Below, one piece after another: positions 57,205 through 64,000 of a stretch of DNA of 64,000 bases. A program made the position numbers and the translations under genes. This stretch comes from Nocardioides sp. Lineage in GTDB: Bacteria > Actinomycetota > Actinomycetes > Propionibacteriales > Nocardioidaceae. Where the stretch lies: contig NZ_JASEEQ010000013.1 in NCBI RefSeq assembly GCF_030019515.1, positions 87,663 through 151,662 of the forward strand, in the 5' to 3' direction. Position 1 is the stretch's first letter; each line of letters opens with the position of its first letter. The notes under the pieces were generated by a model. The model was not told the origin of the DNA and made no database searches. It saw only the letters and a list, made by a program, of their open reading frames with translations.

Positions 57205-58719
57205 TCAGAGCGTCTTGAGGAACACGTCCCTCCTGAACTGGTTGCCATCCGTCCTGGCGAAGTTGCTGCTCATCGACAGGAACACGATGGCCCGGCCGCC
57301 CGGCAACCAGGCGTTGTCCGACCAGCCACCGACCTCGTAGATGCTCGAGTAGCCGTTGCCGAAGCGCCCGGACTTGGTGATGGACACGATGCGTACCCCG
57401 TTGGTCGCCAGGTTCTTCACGTAGACGTCGTCGACGTGGTTGTTGTCCACCACCCCACCGGGGAGAAGACTCACGGACCCGGACATGAACGCGATCCTCT
57501 TGCCGTCGGGTGACCAGTGCGGCCGGTAGTTGGGGAACAGCGTCGGCCTCCCCGACGCCGTGGTCGACACCAGCCGGACGACGCCGGTCGAGAGGTTCTT
57601 GACGAACACGTCCTTGTCCGGGTTGGTGTCCCCGCGCACGAGGTTGTCCGCCGCGGACGTGAACGCGATGCTCCTGCCGTCGGGTGACCAGGTGCCGCCT
57701 TCCGAGAAGTTGTTCGCCTGACCACCGGACTTCTTCGTGGAGACTCGGCTGGTCTTCCCGGTGTTGATGTCCTTGACGAAGATGTCGGCGGATCCGTTGG
57801 TGTCGTTCGGCACCAGGTCGGTGTTCCAGGACCGGAACATGACGCGGTGCGAGTCCGGAGCCCAGGAGGCCTCGAACGAACCGGCGGGGTGCCCGGTGAA
57901 GAACGCTCCAGCGCTGTTGGTGCTGACGTCCCACAGGTTGGCCGTGTCCGGTGCGCTGAGGTCCAGCGACCAGATGTCCTCGTCGGTGCTGGGGTCCGCG
58001 CCGTACTGCGCATGCGTGACGAAGGCGATCTTCTGTCCGTCCGGGCTCCAGGCAGCGTCCGTGACGCCCTGGACGAGGAGGGAGACGGCGCCGGTCTGGA
58101 GGGTCTTCACGTACAGGTACGGCCCGCCCCCGTCGGGGGCGACCGGGCCGAGGTTCGTGGCCCACGACCCGAACGCGATGTAACGCGAGTCCCTCTGTCC
58201 CGTCTCCCGCGGTGCCCAGGTGAGCGCGCGTGACGAGTCGTAGGTGCTCGCGTCGTTGGCGAGGACGCCGGCGTCGCTCGTGTCCACGACGCCGATGACC
58301 TTCCCGGTGGCGAGCTCCGAGACGAACAGGTGCAGCCTGCCGTCCGTGACGTTGGGGTAGAGGTTGGTGGCCCGGGACCAGAAGGCGAGCATCGTCCCGC
58401 CGGGCGACACGGCGGCGTTGATGACCTCGTCGTTGGCTCCGCGGCCCGAGGAGCTCAGGTCGAGCTGGCGGATGGAGCCACCGGTGACGACCGCCCGGCG
58501 CATGGCCGCCGGACCGCCGGTCGGGGGCGCGCCGACCGCAGCAGGGCCGAGGTGCAGGGCGGCGCTGCCGGGTGCCGGGGCCACGCCCGCGGCTGCACCG
58601 CCGTGGCTGCCTGAGGAGGGCGCCGTGCCGAGTGCCGCGGTCGGGACTCCCGACACCGCGCCGCCCAGGACGGCAGCCACGATGGCCGCGATGAAGATGC
58701 TGATCCTGCTGGGCCTCAT
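57205..58719 (-). CDS. Exported TolB-like beta-propeller (PD40 repeat) protein
   Basis: This 504-residue protein has a signal peptide (MRPSRISIFIAAIVAAVLGGAVSGVPTAALG), an alanine/glycine/proline-rich stretch to about residue 80, and a beta-propeller of five or more WD40-like TolB repeats (WSPDGQKIAFVT, WAPDSHRVMFRS, WSPDGRSIAFTS, WSPDGKRIAFMS). The first repeats are more divergent (VSPGGTMLAFWSRATNLYP). No catalytic domain is attached, so a binding or scaffold role outside the membrane is probable. The ATG at 58719 is supported by GGAGGG and the signal peptide. It is divergent from the YcaQ-type gene. Confidence 0.85.
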   Translation of the reverse strand: MRPSRISIFIAAIVAAVLGGAVSGVPTAALGTAPSSGSHGGAAAGVAPAPGSAALHLGPAAVGAPPTGGPAAMRRAVVTGGSIRQLDLSSSGRGANDEVINAAVSPGGTMLAFWSRATNLYPNVTDGRLHLFVSELATGKVIGVVDTSDAGVLANDASTYDSSRALTWAPRETGQRDSRYIAFGSWATNLGPVAPDGGGPYLYVKTLQTGAVSLLVQGVTDAAWSPDGQKIAFVTHAQYGADPSTDEDIWSLDLSAPDTANLWDVSTNSAGAFFTGHPAGSFEASWAPDSHRVMFRSWNTDLVPNDTNGSADIFVKDINTGKTSRVSTKKSGGQANNFSEGGTWSPDGRSIAFTSAADNLVRGDTNPDKDVFVKNLSTGVVRLVSTTASGRPTLFPNYRPHWSPDGKRIAFMSGSVSLLPGGVVDNNHVDDVYVKNLATNGVRIVSITKSGRFGNGYSSIYEVGGWSDNAWLPGGRAIVFLSMSSNFARTDGNQFRRDVFLKTL

Positions 58720-58800
58720 ATCGCCCTCCTCGCCGTCATCGCCGATGCCTGAGCGTCCTCCCCTGCGACGTGGTTGCACAAGGGAATCGGGAGCCTCGGT

Positions 58801-58819
58801 CGCGGACATCATGTCCGCG
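58801..58819. promoter_or_regulatory. Perfect 19-bp palindrome CGCGGACATCATGTCCGCG
   Basis: Nine-base arms are separated by a single base, in the 121-bp gap between divergent genes, 21 bp before the GTG at 58841. The size and symmetry suit an operator for a dimeric repressor. Confidence 0.55.
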
Positions 58820-58840
58820 GCTCGTGGTTGAGTACGCGCC

Positions 58841-60067
58841 GTGGTCGACTCGCTCAGCAACGCGCAGGCCCGCCGGATCGCGCTCGCCGCGCAGGGCTTC
58901 CTCGACCCGCGGCACACGACCCCGACGATGCGCACCTTCCAGCGCACCCTCGAGCGGACCGGTGTGCTGCAGGTCGACTCGGTCAACGTGCTCACGCGAG
59001 CGCACTACATGCCGGTCTTCTCCCGGATCGGACCGTACGACGTCGGGCTGCTGCACCGCGCGGCCGAGCGCCGGCCCCGACGGATCGTGGAGTACTGGGC
59101 GCACGTGCAGGCGTACATGCCGGTCGAGCTCTGGCCGGTGATGCAGCACCGGATGGCGGAGCAGCGCGACAAGCGCGGCAAGTGGGGCTTCGTCGCCGAG
59201 AACGACCGGCTCGAGCAGGACCTGCTGGCCGTGGTGCGTGACCGGGGTGCCTCGACGGCCCGCGACGCTGCGTCGTGGGTGGGCGACGGCCTGCCCCGCG
59301 CCAAGGACAGCTGGGGCTGGAACTGGTCGGAGACCCGCCGGATGCTCGACTACCTCTACACGGCGGGCGAGCTGGCGATCGCCGGGCGCAACAGCCAGTT
59401 CGAGATCCGCTACGACCTCCCCGAGCGGGTGCTCCCGGCCGACGTGCTGGCCCGCCCGACCCCCTCCCGGGAGGAGGCCGCCCGCGAGCTGGTCCGGCGC
59501 GCCGCCCGGTCGCACGGGGTCGCCACCGTCCAGGACCTGCGCGACTACTACCGGATGTCCGCGGCGGGTGCCGCGGCCGCGGTCGCCGCCCTGGTCGAGG
59601 AGGGCGAGCTGGTGCCGGTGCGGGTGGAGGGGTGGAGCCGGGCCGCCTATCTGCACCGCGACGCCCGGCTGCCCCGGCGGATCGACGCCCGGGCGCTGCT
59701 CAGCCCGTTCGACCCGGTGGTGTGGGAGCGCACCCGCACCGAGCAGCTGTTCGGGTTCCGCTACCGCATCGAGATCTACGTCCCGGCGGCCAAGCGGGTG
59801 CACGGCTACTACGTGCTGCCGTTCCTGCTGCGCGACCGGATCGTCGCCCGGGCCGACCTGAAGGCCGAGTGCGGCTCCGCGGGAGGAGCGGGTCGGCTGG
59901 TGGTGCGGGCCGCGTACGCCGAGTCCGGGGCCCCGCCCGACACCGCCGAGGAGCTGGCGGCCGAGCTCGAGTCGTTGGCCGGGTGGCTCGGGCTCGCCGA
60001 GGTGGCCGTCGAGCCCCGCGGCGACCTGGCCCCGGCGCTGACCGCGGCGGTCGCGGCGCGCGGTTAG
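58841..60067 (+). CDS. YcaQ/AlkX-type DNA glycosylase (HTH_42 family)
   Basis: This 408-residue protein belongs to the winged-helix HTH_42 family that includes AlkZ and E. coli YcaQ (AlkX), glycosylases that open alkylated bases and interstrand crosslinks. The catalytic motif here is Q44-V-D46 (LQVDSVNVLTRAHY), the QxD form typical of the YcaQ/AlkX branch rather than the QxQ of AlkZ. Other family parts are WGWNWSETRRMLDYLYTAGEL and LLSPFDPVVWERTRTEQLFGFRYRIEIYVPAAKRVHGYYVLPFLL. The length is full. A palindrome just upstream suggests regulation, possibly by DNA-damaging compounds. Confidence 0.88.
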   Translation: MVDSLSNAQARRIALAAQGFLDPRHTTPTMRTFQRTLERTGVLQVDSVNVLTRAHYMPVFSRIGPYDVGLLHRAAERRPRRIVEYWAHVQAYMPVELWPVMQHRMAEQRDKRGKWGFVAENDRLEQDLLAVVRDRGASTARDAASWVGDGLPRAKDSWGWNWSETRRMLDYLYTAGELAIAGRNSQFEIRYDLPERVLPADVLARPTPSREEAARELVRRAARSHGVATVQDLRDYYRMSAAGAAAAVAALVEEGELVPVRVEGWSRAAYLHRDARLPRRIDARALLSPFDPVVWERTRTEQLFGFRYRIEIYVPAAKRVHGYYVLPFLLRDRIVARADLKAECGSAGGAGRLVVRAAYAESGAPPDTAEELAAELESLAGWLGLAEVAVEPRGDLAPALTAAVAARG

Positions 60068-60087
60068 GGCGTGCTTCGCAGGCTGGG

Positions 60088-60093
60088 TAGAGT
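60088..60093 (+). promoter_or_regulatory. -10 box TAGAGT of secA
   Basis: The hexamer lies 34 bp before the secA GTG, giving a leader of about 28 nt that contains AGGGAG, so this gene is not leaderless. Confidence 0.4.
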
Positions 60094-60127
60094 GGCGCAG
60101 CCATCGATTTCAGGGAGCCAAACCCAC

Positions 60128-62941
<2,814 letters not shown>

Positions 62942-62952
62942 CGAGACGCGCC

Positions 62953-63060
62953 GGTGTCGAGCTCGTCGAGACCCCGGAAGTGACGCAGGGCGGTGACCAC
63001 GGTCGCCGCCCTGCGTCGTCTCACCTGGTCTCGAACGCGCCGTCGCGACCTCCTTCGTTG
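62953..63060. repeat. Intergenic region with dispersed-repeat-like remnants
   Basis: The 183-bp gap after secA contains GTGTCGAGCTCGTCGAGACC at 62954-62973 and a GGTCTCGAACGCGCCGTCGC element near 63028-63050, related to the element at 32383-32435. A terminator hairpin lies between them. No gene is visible. Confidence 0.35.
62982..63017. terminator. Hairpin terminator between convergent secA and DUF6459 genes
   Basis: Arms 62982-62993 and 63006-63017 form a perfect 12-bp stem with a 12-nt loop, 40 bp after the secA stop. It can serve both strands. Confidence 0.75.
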
Positions 63061-63124
63061 CTCGCGGGCACTAGGTGACCTGCGTGGCCGACGCGACTCG
63101 CGAGCTCCGGCCGCGAGTCGGTGG

Positions 63125-63640
63125 TCAGGCGAACTCCAGCGCGGTGCAGCACCAGCGCTGGTGGGTGGCCTCGAAGCGGGCGGCGAGCGCACGCGAGCGC
63201 TCGCCGTACCGCACGTGCGCGCTGACCTCGACGACGTCGCGGGAGAGGAAGCAGGCGTGCACGCCGAGCACCTTGGGCCGCACCGGCTGGACCCGGCCCT
63301 GCCCGGGCTGGTGGCGCCCAGCGTGGGCGACGAGCTGGGCGCGCCGGTCCAGGTTCTCGTAGACCTCGCGCGAGCTCCAGCGCAGCAGCTGGGAGACCGG
63401 CCGGTCCCCGCCGACGATCTCGACCGCCGCCTGCGTGTACCGGCGGGCCCACTGCTCGAGCCCGCGGCGCAGCGGCTGCTCGATGTCGATCACGTCGGCC
63501 GCCGCACGGCCGTGGGGGACGACCGGGTCCGGCGGGTCGAAGCGGGGCTGGAGGTCGAGGGCGAGCGTGCCCTGCACGCTCGCGAGCGGCACCGGCGCCC
63601 GCAGCGGGACGACGGTCGGGTCGGTCACCTGGTTGCTCAC
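63125..63640 (-). CDS. DUF6459 (Rv3231c-like/secA-neighbour) family protein
   Basis: This 171-residue protein belongs to a small actinobacterial family of unknown role found near secA. The N-terminal half is proline/valine-rich and probably flexible; the C-terminal half is conserved (RRYTQAAVEIVGGDRPVSQLLRWSSREVYENL, VLGVHACFLSRDVVEVSAHVRYGERSRALAARFE, RWCCTALEFA). The GTG at 63640 follows AGGAG by 5 nt and overlaps the stop of the LysM gene upstream by 4 bp, so both are one transcript. The family name is from recognition and could be slightly off. Confidence 0.7.
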   Translation of the reverse strand: MSNQVTDPTVVPLRAPVPLASVQGTLALDLQPRFDPPDPVVPHGRAAADVIDIEQPLRRGLEQWARRYTQAAVEIVGGDRPVSQLLRWSSREVYENLDRRAQLVAHAGRHQPGQGRVQPVRPKVLGVHACFLSRDVVEVSAHVRYGERSRALAARFEATHQRWCCTALEFA

Positions 63641-64000
63641 GATGTCTCCTCTGGTCGGTCGGCCGGGAGCCGAAGGCGGGTCGCGGGATGGATCAGGCCC
63701 GGGTCGGGGCCGATCAGGTCGCGGTTGAGGGCGTAGATCTCCGGCCAGCGGCCGGGGTCGTCCAGGTGCGTGGCCGCGAGGGCCCACAGCGAGTCGCCGG
63801 GCCGGACGAGGACGGTCCGCGCCGGTCCGGGCGCGGGGGCCGGCCGCAGCGATCCGGTGGCGACCAGCGCCCGTCCGGGCAGGCCGACGGCGCGGTCGGG
63901 GAGGGGCAGGCCGGCGAGCACGGTGGCGGGCCGCCGGTCGGTGTGCACGTCGCCCGGCGTCGCGTGCGCCGGGACGGCCAGGCCGGCGGCCAGCCCGGCG
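63637..64000 (-). CDS. LysM-domain protein, 5' end outside the window
   Basis: The visible 120 residues end in a LysM peptidoglycan-binding domain (TVLVRPGDSLWALAATHLDDPGRWPEIYALNRDLIGPDPGLIHPATRLRLPA). The part closest to the window edge (GLAAGLAVPAHATPGD) looks like the end of a hydrophobic signal or membrane segment with an AHA cleavage-like site, so the protein is probably exported or membrane-anchored. A GTG at 63948 is internal. Its stop overlaps the start of the DUF6459 gene (GTGA). The real start lies beyond 64000. Confidence 0.8.
   Translation of the reverse strand, partial: AGLAAGLAVPAHATPGDVHTDRRPATVLAGLPLPDRAVGLPGRALVATGSLRPAPAPGPARTVLVRPGDSLWALAATHLDDPGRWPEIYALNRDLIGPDPGLIHPATRLRLPADRPEETS

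Overview
The window is about 64 kb of very GC-rich chromosomal DNA from an actinobacterium. Gene content (mycothiol-linked enzymes, coenzyme F420 genes, WhiB, MtrAB-LpqB, galactan glycosyltransferases, wax ester synthase/DGAT, HemG of the actinobacterial type) and gene order fit Propionibacteriales, most likely Nocardioides or a close relative. That placement is an inference. There is no rRNA, tRNA, CRISPR array, insertion sequence or prophage that I can recognise. Two stretches are syntenic, by memory, with Mycobacterium tuberculosis: the galactan/ABC-exporter genes (Rv3782, Rv3808c-Rv3811 equivalents) and a long block resembling Rv3240c-Rv3264c.

Layout. 1-14.5 kb holds housekeeping and metabolic genes: aminopeptidase N (cut by the window edge), a chromate transporter, thiol and mycothiol-type enzymes, MetG, ArfB, a secreted protein, an acyl-CoA dehydrogenase, and a large hybrid histidine kinase divergent from a stress-type sigma factor. 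14.6-18.8 kb holds lipid genes (crotonase, wax ester synthase/DGAT, thioesterase) and a LytR-CpsA-Psr (LCP) ligase. 18.9-30.5 kb is a cell-envelope island: a second LCP protein, two family-2 glycosyltransferases (one GlfT1-like), UDP-galactopyranose mutase, GlfT2, a Wzm/Wzt exporter, and a secreted PGRP amidase with FG-GAP repeats. 30.5-43.8 kb holds manC, F420 genes cofE/cofD, whiB2, a glycosyltransferase-membrane fusion, and the conserved DUF5719/metallopeptidase/DUF3499/manB/Trm112/SIS string that supplies GDP-mannose precursors. 43.8-50.2 kb holds an acyltransferase, hemG plus a radical SAM/SPASM enzyme, DUF808 and ahcY. 50.3-63 kb holds mtrA-mtrB-lpqB-comF, a likely raiA structured RNA, hpf, a NarL-type regulator, a beta-propeller protein, a YcaQ/AlkX-type DNA glycosylase and secA. 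It ends with DUF6459 and LysM-type genes.

How the genes work together. Most of the centre builds and exports cell-wall polysaccharide: manC/manB make GDP-mannose, glf makes UDP-galactofuranose, GlfT1/GlfT2 extend galactan on a lipid carrier, Wzm/Wzt flips it, LCP proteins attach it to peptidoglycan, and the amidase remodels the wall. MtrAB-LpqB is the envelope two-component system, and MtrA-like direct repeats occur upstream of one LCP gene and the amidase.

The most interesting non-coding signals are a 414-bp structured leader between comF and hpf that fits the raiA RNA class; at least fifteen genes whose start codon lies 6-8 nt after a TAGnnT hexamer, implying widespread leaderless transcription; the paired MtrA-like boxes; and a five-copy 18-bp repeat cluster at 20.35-20.49 kb.
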